NCBI RefSeq assembly: GCF_001544975.2
Contig: NZ_FCOG02000001.1
Location: 186,001-250,000, forward strand
Source of the DNA: Caballeronia arationis
Lineage (GTDB): Bacteria > Pseudomonadota > Gammaproteobacteria > Burkholderiales > Burkholderiaceae
Length of the DNA: 64,000 nucleotides
Reading direction: 5' to 3'
Both the position numbers and the translations under genes were made by a program. Of the stretch, positions 1 to 8,250 are shown one piece after another (within the stretch, counting starts at the first letter, position 1; the number at the start of each line of letters is the position of its first letter). Below the pieces are notes generated by a model. That model searched no databases, was not told the origin of the DNA, and worked only from the letters and a program-made list of their open reading frames with translations.

Positions 1-29
1 TCGGCGCGTGCGTCCACCGAACTGCATGA
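1..29 (+). CDS. flhF: Probable 3' end of flhF (partial)
   Basis: Only the last eight codons and a TGA stop at 27-29 would lie in the window. The stop overlaps the ATG at 26 in an ATGA arrangement, the usual coupling between consecutive flagellar operon genes. The identity rests only on the standard order flhF-flhG-fliA; the residues themselves are too few to recognise. Confidence 0.3.
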
Positions 30-943
30 GGTTCACTTTGGATAAGTTCGTGCTCGATCAGGCGGAAGGTCTGAGACGGCTTCTGACGAACGCGGGATCG
101 CGCGTCGTCGCGGTGGCGGGCGGACCGGCCGGCATCGGCTGCACGTCGACGGTGGCGAATCTCGCCGCAGCCCTCGCGATCCACGGCAGGGACGTCCTCG
201 TGATCGACGAGCGCCAGAACGCCGGCTCGCTCAGCAAGATGCTCGGACTGAACGATACGGGCGCGCTCGCCTCGGTGATGTCGGGCCGGCGCTTCCTGCA
301 GGACGCGGTGACGCGCACGCCGTTCGGATTTTCGCTGCTGGCGGCGCCGCGCGACGAACGTATCAGCCACGACGCGGGCCAGTGCCGGGCACTGCTCGAC
401 GGTCCCGCCGACATCGTGCTGATCGACTCGCAGCTCGACCGGAATGGCGCGCTGTCGTCGCTCGCGGCGCAGGCGCATGACTTCCTGATCGTGACCCGCG
501 TCGCAGCGGCGGCGATCACCGAGGCTTATGCATGCATGAAGCGCCTGCACTACGCGCACGCCATCGGGCAGTTTCGCGTGCTGGTGAATCACGTGCAGAA
601 TGCAACCGACGCGGTCACCGCGTTCGAAAACCTGTCGGGCGTCGCGAGCCGGTATCTCGCCGTGTCGCTCGCACAGGCCGGATACGTGGCGGAGGATGCG
701 CGCGTATCGCGGGCGCGGGAACTCGCGCGCTGTGCCGTCGAAGCCTTCCCGGCGACACCGGCCGCGCGCGACTACCGGCAGATTGCAGCAGAACTCCTCC
801 ACTGGCCGATGCGGCCCGCGCCACTCCGGCGGGACGACATCGAAAGAGGCATGACAGCAATGAAGGGCGCGGGGGACGGACAGTCCGAATGCCGCGCCGG
901 GGCACCGGCCGCTCGCGAGTTGAGCAGCACGGCGTCGATGTGA
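26..943 (+). CDS. flhG: FlhG/FleN-type MinD-like ATPase, flagellar number regulator
   Basis: This is a MinD/ParA-family protein of about 305 residues that, with FlhF, limits flagellar number and placement. The N-terminus (DQAEGLRRLL) and the MinD-like core (VLVIDERQNAGSLSKMLGL, then ADIVLIDSQLD) fit FlhG. The nucleotide-binding loop reads GGPAGIGCTST, so both the signature lysine before GG and the usual GK(T/S) lysine are missing. The ATG at 26 was chosen because it overlaps a TGA likely to end flhF; a GTG at 8 is an in-frame alternative. fliA follows after 22 bp in the same direction. The C-terminal 40 residues are low in complexity and probably variable. Confidence 0.85.
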   Translation: MRFTLDKFVLDQAEGLRRLLTNAGSRVVAVAGGPAGIGCTSTVANLAAALAIHGRDVLVIDERQNAGSLSKMLGLNDTGALASVMSGRRFLQDAVTRTPFGFSLLAAPRDERISHDAGQCRALLDGPADIVLIDSQLDRNGALSSLAAQAHDFLIVTRVAAAAITEAYACMKRLHYAHAIGQFRVLVNHVQNATDAVTAFENLSGVASRYLAVSLAQAGYVAEDARVSRARELARCAVEAFPATPAARDYRQIAAELLHWPMRPAPLRRDDIERGMTAMKGAGDGQSECRAGAPAARELSSTASM

Positions 944-965
944 CATAGGGAAAGAGGGGATCAAG

Positions 966-1697
966 ATGTACAACGCCCAGGGAAAGCTCTCGCAATCCGA
1001 AGTGCTGACGCGCTACGCGCCGCTCGTGCGCAGGCTGGGGCTCCAGCTCGTCGCGAAGATGCCGGCGAGCGTCGATCTCGACGACCTGATCCAGGCCGGC
1101 ATGATCGGCCTGATGGACGCCGCGAACCGCTACAAGGAAGATCAGGGCGCACAGTTCGAGACGTACGCGAGCCAGCGGATTCGCGGCGCGATGCTCGACG
1201 AGCTGCGTGCCAACGACTGGCTGCCGCGCAGCATGCGCAAGACCTCGCGCGAGGTGGAATCGGCGGTGCACAAGGTCGAGCAGTCGCTTGGCCGCTCCGC
1301 GAGCGAGACCGAAATCGCCGAGCATCTGAAGATGCCGCTCGACGAATATCAGTCGATGCTGCAGGACCTGCATGGCAGCCAGCTCATCTATTACGAAGAC
1401 TTCGACCGCTCCGCCGACGACGAGCCGTTCCTCGACCGCTATTGCGTCGACCGTTCGGACCCGCTGTCTGCGCTGCTCGACGGCAGTCTGCGCTCGGCGC
1501 TTGTCGATGCCATCGACAAGCTGCCCGAACGCGAGAAGCTCCTGATGAGCCTCTACTACGAAAAAGGCCTGAACCTGCGTGAAATCGGCGCGGTGATGGA
1601 AGTGAGCGAGTCGCGGGTGTGTCAGTTGCACAGCCAGGCCGTCGCCCGCTTGCGCGCGAAGCTGCGCGAACAGGCGTGGTCGAGCGTGGAAGCCTGA
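966..1697 (+). CDS. fliA: RNA polymerase sigma factor FliA (sigma-28)
   Basis: At 243 residues it has the normal length of sigma-28, which directs late flagellar and chemotaxis genes. Region 2 is seen in LVAKMPASVDLDDLIQAG and YASQRIRGAMLDELR. Region 3 follows (VESAVHKVEQSLGR), then region 4 with LPEREKLLMSLYYEKGLNLREIG and the helix-turn-helix MEVSESRVCQLHSQA. A purine-rich AGAGGGGA lies about 7 bp before the ATG. It forms an operon with flhG. In other bacteria its activity is held by FlgM, which is not in this window. Confidence 0.96.
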   Translation: MYNAQGKLSQSEVLTRYAPLVRRLGLQLVAKMPASVDLDDLIQAGMIGLMDAANRYKEDQGAQFETYASQRIRGAMLDELRANDWLPRSMRKTSREVESAVHKVEQSLGRSASETEIAEHLKMPLDEYQSMLQDLHGSQLIYYEDFDRSADDEPFLDRYCVDRSDPLSALLDGSLRSALVDAIDKLPEREKLLMSLYYEKGLNLREIGAVMEVSESRVCQLHSQAVARLRAKLREQAWSSVEA

Positions 1698-1715
1698 GCG
1701 TCGCTTAAAGGACGC

Positions 1716-2804
1716 TTATTCGAAGTCGCCGCCGTCTGCGAAGACGGTCTGGCCCTGGCCCAGCGTCTTCGCGCGGTACATCGCGCGATCGGCGGCACGC
1801 ATGAGCGCCGTGATATCGCGATATTGCGCCGGCGCGCCGCCGTAGATCGGGCACGCCCCGATGCTCGCCGAGACGCTCACCGGCCGGTCGTCGACCGACG
1901 TCAGCGCGGCAAGGATCGCGTGGATGCCATCGGCGACGGCGAGCACCGCCGCCCGGTCGGGCACGTGGCGCGCGAGCACGACGAACTCGTCGCCGCCGAG
2001 GCGCGCGACGGTGTCGGTCTTGCGGATGCGCTTCGAGAGGAGCGCGCCGAAGGTCTTGAGCAGCAGGTCGCCGGTCGCGTGGCCATAGGTGTCGTTGACT
2101 TCCTTGAAGCCGTCGAGGTCGATCAGGAGCAGGGCGCTCATGTCGTCGTCGCCTTCGGAGATCGACATCATCGCGCGTCCGACGGTCTGTTCCAGCGCAT
2201 AGCGGTTGAATAGGCCGGTGAGCGGATCGGTCGACGCCTGGCGCGCGAGATCGCGGTTCGCGTTGCCAAGCCGGTCGACGAGCACGCTCAGATACACCGA
2301 CGCGCCGAGCACGGACAGCGCGACCCCGAGCGCCGCCGGACGATTGGCGACCCACCACGGCTGCCACGCCGCGAGCGCCGCGATGGCGGCAAGCGCGGTC
2401 GCGCAGGAGAGGGCGAGCGTCTGCTTGCCGTAACGGCAGCCCGATCCGATCAGAAACCAGAACACGACCCACAGCAGCGGCAGACCGATCGGTCCGCCGA
2501 TGGCGATCACGATCGCGACCAGCGCCTGATCGGCCACTGTCGTGATGACGAGCCGCGTGCGCGACGGCCCGGCCATCCTCCGCACGGCATGGAGACTGAG
2601 CGCGCCAAAGGCCACATAGAGCGCGACGAAGACGACGACCATCGCCGCATCGACGGACGGGCGGAACCACGTGTAGCCCAGGTACGCGATGAGCACTGCG
2701 CTGCCCATCCAGACGCGCAGCGTCGCCTGTTCCTGCTCGGGATTGCCGTGTCCCGACCATGCGAACGCAAAAGGTCGGCGCGCGGGTTCCTGCGCCTGCT
2801 CCAT
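1716..2804 (-). CDS. Membrane-bound diguanylate cyclase (GGDEF)
   Basis: This 362-residue protein makes cyclic di-GMP from two GTP. The first 190 residues hold several hydrophobic segments (for example around 33-50, 57-75 and 92-120), a membrane sensor region of unknown ligand. The GGDEF domain begins at STDPLTGLFNRYALE and has the intact active-site motif GGDEF at 270-274. RKTD five residues before it is an RxxD inhibitory site, so product feedback is likely. There is no EAL domain. It converges with fliA, and its position next to motility genes suggests, but does not prove, a role in the swimming/sessile switch. Confidence 0.92.
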   Translation of the reverse strand: MEQAQEPARRPFAFAWSGHGNPEQEQATLRVWMGSAVLIAYLGYTWFRPSVDAAMVVVFVALYVAFGALSLHAVRRMAGPSRTRLVITTVADQALVAIVIAIGGPIGLPLLWVVFWFLIGSGCRYGKQTLALSCATALAAIAALAAWQPWWVANRPAALGVALSVLGASVYLSVLVDRLGNANRDLARQASTDPLTGLFNRYALEQTVGRAMMSISEGDDDMSALLLIDLDGFKEVNDTYGHATGDLLLKTFGALLSKRIRKTDTVARLGGDEFVVLARHVPDRAAVLAVADGIHAILAALTSVDDRPVSVSASIGACPIYGGAPAQYRDITALMRAADRAMYRAKTLGQGQTVFADGGDFE

Positions 2805-3069
2805 GGTTGAATCCCCTGCTTTCGTCGATTGTTCTCGTTGGTCTTTTTGCTTTGTGTTCTATGCGCCCGTTGGACGAGGCGCTATTTTGCATTTTTTTGA
2901 GACGGTGCTGGGGCGTGCGGGTGCTGGCGCGAAGCGCTTTTTTAAAGCGTGGAAGTAGGATTTGCCGAGCTTTCGGGATGTAACGTGGGAGAGACTGAGC
3001 GCGCGCGACAGGCTCGCGTAAACGTACGCGATTCCGTACGTACGAAGGAGCGGCTGACTGCGGCTGTTT

Positions 3070-3145
3070 TGGTGCGCCCGGCTGGGATCGAACCAGCAAC
3101 CCCTGCCTTCGGAGGGCAGTACTCTATCCATTGAGCTACGGGCGC
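3070..3145 (-). tRNA. tRNA-Arg (anticodon CCG)
   Basis: The minus strand folds as a full cloverleaf of 76 nt. Acceptor GCGCCCG pairs with CGGGCGC, the D arm is AGCTCAATGGATAGAGT, the anticodon stem-loop is CTGCC-CTCCGAA-GGCAG with anticodon CCG, and the T arm is GCTGG-TTCGATC-CCAGC. The CCA end is encoded (TGG at 3070-3072 on the plus strand). No integrase gene lies beside it, so it does not seem to be in use as an attachment site. Confidence 0.97.
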
Positions 3146-3352
3146 TTCGGAGCGAAGGCGCTGGACGATTCAGCGTAAAGAAGCCTGAAAGCAGCGCCGA
3201 TGCGAGTCCGAGAGGATACCTGTTTTCCGCCGATCCGTCCATCTGGCGGCCTTCGGCAGCGGTTCGCAGCCAGCCGCGGCGCCTTCTAGCGCTCCGGGTA
3301 AACGCCCGCAACCGCCGTCCGGCGGCGCGTGCCGTCAGTTAAGCGTTCCGTC

Positions 3353-3358
3353 TATAAT
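3353..3358 (+). promoter_or_regulatory. Candidate -10 element for the cytochrome c gene
   Basis: A perfect TATAAT lies about 80 bp before the cytochrome start. No convincing TTGACA-like -35 element is found 16-18 bp upstream, so only the -10 is called. The 3146-3439 gap otherwise shows no gene. Confidence 0.45.
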
Positions 3359-3439
3359 CGTCCGTGCTGTACGGAAGTTGCCGTTGCTGTCACGCTGTCG
3401 CTGAACGGACTCACACTAAAAACGGGAGACGAGACAAGC

Positions 3440-4345
3440 ATGAGTGAAGCACCCCACGGAGCCCCGATCAAAACACCCGGCCAGCTTATCGCAGCGGTCA
3501 TCGCCGGGTTCGCCGTCCCCATCGTCATCATCATCCTGCTCGCTGTGTACGTGAACAACACGACGCGCACCGGCGCGGGCACCGATCTGTTTTCCGATGC
3601 CTCCGTCGCCTCGCGCATTGCGCCGGTCGCGCAAGTGGACATCCGCGACGCCAACGCGCCACGTGTCTTCAAGACGGGCGAGCAGGTCTACAAGGCCGTC
3701 TGTTCGACGTGTCACGCAGCCGGAACCGCAGGCGCACCGAAGTTCGGCGACGCCGGCAACTGGGCCCCGCGCATCGCCGAGGGCTACGACACGCTCCTGC
3801 ACAACGCGCTGAACGGCAAGGGCGCGATGCCCGCGCGCGGCGGCACGAGCCCCGACGACTACAGCGACTTCGAGATCGGACGCGCAATCGTCTACATGGC
3901 GAACAACAGTGGCGGCAAGCTCGAGGAACCGGCGCAGCCGGCGCCGGGTGCGGCAGCTGCCGCGGCGCCCGCGAGCGGTGCCCCGCCGGCTGCAACCGCA
4001 TCGGGTGCGCAGGAGAATTCGCAGGCTGCGGCGGCGGTCGCCGCGCTGGCCTCCGTGCCGCAGGCCGCTGCTGTGCCGGCGGCAGGTGCGCAGAGCGCGG
4101 ATGCTTCGCAGGCGGGCAAGGCGCTTTACACGCAGGTGTGTCAGGCGTGCCACGCAGCGGGCGTGTTGAACGCACCCAAGTTCGGCGACAAGGCCGCATG
4201 GGCCGAGCGCCTGAAGGAACCGATGGACACGGTCTACAACTACGCGCTGCACGGCAAGGGCGCGATGCCGCCGAAGGGCGGATCGAACGCCTCCGACGCC
4301 GATGTGAAAGCCGCCGTCGACTATATGGTGAGCGCGGCGAAGTAG
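3440..4345 (+). CDS. Membrane-anchored dihaem cytochrome c (c5-like)
   Basis: This 301-residue electron-transfer protein has a membrane helix at about 17-37 and two class I cytochrome c domains facing the periplasm. The haem-binding motifs are CSTCH (88-92) and CQACH (234-238). Each domain ends with a GKGAMP(A/P)(R/K)GG block that carries the axial methionine. A 60-residue Ala/Pro linker joins the two near-identical domains, which points to an internal duplication. The ATG at 3440 was chosen because it gives a proper N-terminal anchor; an earlier in-frame start at 3329 would add a non-hydrophobic tail. It resembles Burkholderia cytochromes annotated as c5 family. The electron partner is not visible. 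Confidence 0.9.
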   Translation: MSEAPHGAPIKTPGQLIAAVIAGFAVPIVIIILLAVYVNNTTRTGAGTDLFSDASVASRIAPVAQVDIRDANAPRVFKTGEQVYKAVCSTCHAAGTAGAPKFGDAGNWAPRIAEGYDTLLHNALNGKGAMPARGGTSPDDYSDFEIGRAIVYMANNSGGKLEEPAQPAPGAAAAAAPASGAPPAATASGAQENSQAAAAVAALASVPQAAAVPAAGAQSADASQAGKALYTQVCQACHAAGVLNAPKFGDKAAWAERLKEPMDTVYNYALHGKGAMPPKGGSNASDADVKAAVDYMVSAAK

Positions 4346-4365
4346 GCGGCGTGACACGCACAAAC

Positions 4366-4397
4366 AAAAAACCCTGCGCGGTCCGGCAGGGTTTTTT
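4366..4397. terminator. Bidirectional intrinsic terminator
   Basis: A-run 4366-4371, stem CCCTGC (4372-4377) with GCAGGG (4386-4391), then six T at 4392-4397. It sits between the convergent cytochrome and helicase genes and can serve both. Confidence 0.9.
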
Positions 4398-4412
4398 GTT
4401 TTCGAGCCGAAG

Positions 4413-6497
4413 TCAGGACTTCTGCAACATCGCCTTCAGCATCGCCATGCGATCCTTCGGCGTCATCGGCGCTTCCTCTTCGGTCGGTGGCGGCGCGTCG
4501 TCGAGCAGCATCTCGGGGATGAACCGCGACGGCTCGCACACCACCGTCTCCCGCGCGCGCTTTCTCTTCTTGCACCAGTTCAGATGCAGGCTGCGCTGCG
4601 CCCGCGTGATCGCGACGTACATCAGCCGCCGTTCTTCCTCGATGCGCCCCTCATCGACCGGACCGTCTTCCGAGCCGCCCCGATGCGGCATGATCCCTTC
4701 CTCGACGCCCACCAGAAACACGTGCGGATATTCCAGTCCCTTCGACGCATGCACCGTCGAGAGCCGAACCGCGTCAGGGTCTTCGTCCTTTCCTTCGAGC
4801 ATCGACATCAGCGCGACCGTCTGGATCAGGCCGAGCAGGTTCTTGCCTTCATCGCCGAAACCGTCGGCGTTGTCGTAGCCGGTCTGCTCCGCGTCAGACG
4901 ACGGCTCCGGCTTCGTGCCCTTCCGCTTGAGCCATTCGCAGAACTCCAGCACGTTCTGCCACTTCGACTGCGCCTGCCGCTCGTCGTGCGCGTCGTAGAG
5001 ATACGCCTCGTAGTGGATGGCTTCCATCATGTCGTCGAGGACGGTCGTGGCCGGATCGCGGGCGGCGCGGTCGGAGAGGCGCTGCATCCATTCGCAGAAC
5101 GTGCGCAGCGGCTCGACCTGACGCGCGGAAAGCCGCGCCTCGATGCCGCCCATGAACACCGCCTCGAACAGCGACACCTTCGCCGCACCCGCGAACGAGC
5201 CGAGCGCTTCGAGCGTCGTGTTGCCGACACCGCGCCGCGGCGTGGTGATCGCGCGGATGAACGCGGGATCGTCGTCGGGATTCGCGATCAGGCGCAGATA
5301 CGCGATGATGTCCTTGATCTCAGCCTTGTCGAAGAACGACTGGCCGCCCGAGAGCACATAAGGAATCCGCTCGCGGCGCAGGACCTGCTCGAAGATGCGC
5401 GCCTGGAAGTTGCCGCGATACAAGATCGCGTAGTCGCGAAACGCCGCGCGCCGCTCGAACTTGTGCGCCGACAGCCTGAAGACGACCGATTCCGCCTCGT
5501 GTTCCTCATCGTTGCAGCCGGTGACGGTGATCGTGTCGCCCATGCCGTGCTCGGACCAGAGCTTCTTCTCGAAGAGCTTCGGATTGTTCGCGATGACGTT
5601 GTTCGCCGCCGTGAGAATGCGCACCGTCGAGCGATAGTTCTGCTCCAGCTTGACCACATGCAGCTTCGGGAAGTCCTTGCCCAGTTGCGCGAGATTTTCG
5701 AGCGTCGCGCCGCGCCAGCCGTAGATCGCCTGATCGTCGTCGCCGACTGCCGTGAACGCTGCGCGCGGACCGGCCAGCAGCTTCAGCAGCTCGTACTGGC
5801 AGGCGTTGGTGTCCTGATATTCGTCGATCAGCAGATAGCGCAGGCGGTTCTGCCACTTGTCGCGCACTTGCTCGTTTTCCGCGAAGAGTTGCGCGGGCCG
5901 CAGGATGAGGTCGTCGAAATCGAGCGCCTGATACGCGTGCAGCGTCGCCGCATAGCTGCGATAGACGATCGCCGCCTGATGCTCGTCCTCGTTCGCCGCC
6001 AGCACGGAAGCCTGATCGGGCGACACCATCGCGTTCTTCCACAGCGAGATGATCGACTGAATCTTGCGGATCAGGCCCTTGTCGGTCGTGCCGAGCTGCT
6101 CCTGCACCATGCCGAAGCAGTCGTCGGCATCCATGATCGAGAACTGCGGCTTCAGGCCGACGTGCGCCGCCTCCTGACGCATGATCTGGACGCCGAGCGA
6201 GTGGAAGGTGCAGATCGTCAACTGGTTGACGGGCACCTTGCGGCCTTCCTTGCCGGGCGTCGTGAGCGTCTTGCCTTCGAGCAGCTTTGCGGTGCGCTCG
6301 CGCATTTCGAGCGCGGCCTTGTTCGTGAAGGTGAGCGCGGCGATGTGCTTCGGCTCGAAACCGCGCCGTTCGATCAGATGGGCGATCTTTTGCGTGATCA
6401 CGCGCGTCTTGCCGCTGCCGGCGCCGGCAAGCACGAGACAGGGACCATCGAGATAACGCACCGCTTCGCTTTGCGCGGCGTTCAGACCTGCGGACAT
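4413..6497 (-). CDS. rep: ATP-dependent DNA helicase, UvrD/Rep family (Rep-like)
   Basis: This superfamily 1A 3'-5' helicase has 694 residues from the ATG at 6497, the normal length for Rep. The order of motifs is complete: Q motif (LNAAQSEAV), Walker A GAGSGKT (25-31), TFTNKAA, Walker B as YLLIDEYQDTN, GDDDQAIYGWRGA, QNYRS, then late motifs VRLSTVHASKGLEYPHVFLVG and EERRLMYVAITRAQ. Rep is preferred over UvrD because the N-terminal block (GPCLVLAGAGSGKTRVITQKIAHLI) matches Rep and the protein lacks the UvrD C-terminal extension. Longer in-frame starts up to 6734 would overlap the divergent oxidoreductase gene and are not supported. It helps replication forks past obstacles. Confidence 0.92.
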   Translation of the reverse strand: MSAGLNAAQSEAVRYLDGPCLVLAGAGSGKTRVITQKIAHLIERRGFEPKHIAALTFTNKAALEMRERTAKLLEGKTLTTPGKEGRKVPVNQLTICTFHSLGVQIMRQEAAHVGLKPQFSIMDADDCFGMVQEQLGTTDKGLIRKIQSIISLWKNAMVSPDQASVLAANEDEHQAAIVYRSYAATLHAYQALDFDDLILRPAQLFAENEQVRDKWQNRLRYLLIDEYQDTNACQYELLKLLAGPRAAFTAVGDDDQAIYGWRGATLENLAQLGKDFPKLHVVKLEQNYRSTVRILTAANNVIANNPKLFEKKLWSEHGMGDTITVTGCNDEEHEAESVVFRLSAHKFERRAAFRDYAILYRGNFQARIFEQVLRRERIPYVLSGGQSFFDKAEIKDIIAYLRLIANPDDDPAFIRAITTPRRGVGNTTLEALGSFAGAAKVSLFEAVFMGGIEARLSARQVEPLRTFCEWMQRLSDRAARDPATTVLDDMMEAIHYEAYLYDAHDERQAQSKWQNVLEFCEWLKRKGTKPEPSSDAEQTGYDNADGFGDEGKNLLGLIQTVALMSMLEGKDEDPDAVRLSTVHASKGLEYPHVFLVGVEEGIMPHRGGSEDGPVDEGRIEEERRLMYVAITRAQRSLHLNWCKKRKRARETVVCEPSRFIPEMLLDDAPPPTEEEAPMTPKDRMAMLKAMLQKS

Positions 6498-6732
6498 CGT
6501 GTGTGGACTTTGAGAGGCGTTGGGCGGAAGGCTGCTGACACCGCCGGATGGACAGCGAAACCGGGCGTCGTCGAGGCGCGCAATTTCGAGAGACGCGATG
6601 TTAACACGGATAAATCGGGCGAATCGTGCCGCCGATCTGGCCCCTGTGCACGCACACCGACCGGTCAAAAATGCCGTCCCGCATTGCACGCCGTGCCACA
6701 ATATCGAGACACCTACGCAAGAGGATGCCCGC

Positions 6733-7776
6733 ATGAGTTCACTACTGAAAGTCGGCGTGATGGGCTACGGCCTGGCCGGCGCGACGTTCCACGCGCCCGT
6801 CATCGAGCATTGCGGACGCGCGACGGTCGCCGCCATCGCGACGAGCCAGGCTGAGCGCGCGCAGGCTGATTATCCGCAGGCCGCGATCGTCGCCGATTTC
6901 GATGCGCTCGTCGCCATCGACGAGATCGAGTGCATCGTGATCGCCACGCCCAACGACACGCACTTCGACCTCGCGCGCCGCGCGCTTGCGGCGGGCAAGC
7001 ACGTGGTCGTCGACAAGCCGGTGACGCTGTCGGCCGCCGACGCTCGCACACTCGCCGATCTCGCGGCGCAACGCGGTCTGCTGTTCGCGCCCTTTCACAA
7101 CCGGCGTTGGGACGGCGATTTCATGACGCTGCGCGCGCTGATCGAAAGCGGCCGACTCGGGCGCGTGACACACTTCGAATCGCATTTCGACCGTTTCCGC
7201 CCGAAAGTGCCGCAGCGCTGGCGCGAGGAGACGTCGCGCGGAGGCGGCCTGCTGTTCGACCTCGGGCCGCATCTGATCGATCAGGCGCTTACGCTGTTCG
7301 ATACGCCGCAGACCGTTTTCGCGACGGTCCGGGAGCATCGCGACCACGCGCACGCGCCGGATTACGTGCATCTGCTGCTCGGTTACGGCGACAAGGAAGT
7401 CGTCCTGCACGCGACCGCGCTGGCGGCGCTCGAACCGCCGCGGTTTGCCGTCCACGGAACGCGCGGCAGTTACGTGAAAAACGGGCTCGATACGCAGGAA
7501 GATCAGCTGAAAGCGGGCCTGCGTCCCGGCGACGCCGAATTCGCGAAGAATCCGCCCGGTCTCCTGCGCGAAGTGGACGGCGATCACGACCTGCGTCACG
7601 AATTCGCAACCCGCGACGGCGCCTACGCCGACTACTACCGCGCGCTGGCGGCGTCGATTCAGGAAAAGAAGCCGTTCCCGGTTTCGGCGCAGGACGCCGT
7701 CGATGTGATGACGATCATCGAACTCGCGATGCAAAGCGACGCCGAAGGGCGGCGTGTGCCGTTCGCCCGAATCTGA
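6733..7776 (+). CDS. Gfo/Idh/MocA family NAD(P)-dependent oxidoreductase
   Basis: 347 residues with an N-terminal Rossmann fold (VGVMGYGLAGATFHAPVI), the family motif VDKPVTL after GKHVV, and a C-terminal alpha/beta domain containing GGGLLFDLGPHLIDQAL, where the conserved histidine lies. The family oxidises or reduces sugars and cyclitols; the substrate is not evident. The layout resembles YdgJ/YhhX-type proteins. The ATG at 6733 has AGAGGA upstream. It is divergent from rep, and the riboswitch-controlled gcv operon follows on the same strand after 100 bp. Confidence 0.88.
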   Translation: MSSLLKVGVMGYGLAGATFHAPVIEHCGRATVAAIATSQAERAQADYPQAAIVADFDALVAIDEIECIVIATPNDTHFDLARRALAAGKHVVVDKPVTLSAADARTLADLAAQRGLLFAPFHNRRWDGDFMTLRALIESGRLGRVTHFESHFDRFRPKVPQRWREETSRGGGLLFDLGPHLIDQALTLFDTPQTVFATVREHRDHAHAPDYVHLLLGYGDKEVVLHATALAALEPPRFAVHGTRGSYVKNGLDTQEDQLKAGLRPGDAEFAKNPPGLLREVDGDHDLRHEFATRDGAYADYYRALAASIQEKKPFPVSAQDAVDVMTIIELAMQSDAEGRRVPFARI

Positions 7777-7874
7777 CGTGAAAGCGCGCGGCTCAGGCCC
7801 GCGCGCGCCCGTCACTCGGCGGTTTCCTAATCTGTTTGACAAGCCCAATACGGTCGCGTAAATTCGGCCGCACG

Positions 7875-8104
7875 CGTCGGGAGAGCGTGTGGCCGCAGGT
7901 TTTGCGCGCCGCGCCGCCGAAGGGGCACACCCGCAAACTCTCAGGCAAAAGGACCGACCGCGTCGAGGAAAATGCGCTCATCGAGCGGTTTTCTTCGCAC
8001 TCTGGAGAGCGGCACGGCTTTCACGCTGGTGCCCACCGAAGGGGCGCGCGATGGACCAGACGTCTAGGGTCCGCGCAATCTCTCAGGTACCGAGGACAGA
8101 GGGG
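7875..8104 (+). promoter_or_regulatory. Tandem glycine riboswitch (gcvT RNA, two aptamers)
   Basis: Two similar aptamers occur in series. The first begins at GGGAGAGCGTGTGG, has the core CCGAAGGGGCACACC, and closes with AAACTCTCAGGCAAAAGGACCG. The second begins CTCTGGAGAGCGG, has CACCGAAGGGGCGCGC, and closes with AATCTCTCAGGTACCGAGGACAGAGGGG. These are the diagnostic conserved blocks of the glycine riboswitch. It lies directly ahead of gcvT and should sense glycine to control the cleavage operon. Confidence 0.96.
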
Positions 8105-8143
8105 TCATGCTTCGATCCGCCACGCGGTTTGGGCTTTGCATGC

Positions 8144-8234
8144 TGCATTTGCGACTTCGCGCGAGCCGGGTCGAAACCGCAGCCTGAAAAGCCGAAACCG
8201 CCGGTGAAGTCGATGCATGGCCTTTTTTGTTTTT
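8144..8234 (+). terminator. Candidate attenuator terminator of the glycine riboswitch
   Basis: TGCAT (8144-8148) and CGACTTC (8152-8158) can pair with GAAGTCG (8206-8212) and ATGCA (8213-8217), a 12-bp stem with a small bulge. It is followed by TTTTTTGTTTTT at 8223-8234. It lies between the second aptamer and the gcvT start, where an expression platform is expected. The loop is long, so other pairings are possible. Confidence 0.5.
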
Positions 8235-8250
8235 GCGAACCGAGGCCCCG

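Noticed and set aside
2990-3060. CGTACG-rich dyads after the tRNA-Arg as a terminator
   Set aside because: Stem is only about 6 bp and no T-run follows on the tRNA strand.
4584-6854. A very long plus-strand open frame opposite the Rep helicase
   Set aside because: It mirrors the high-GC third-position pattern of the minus-strand gene, has no domain, and the helicase motifs on the other strand are unmistakable.
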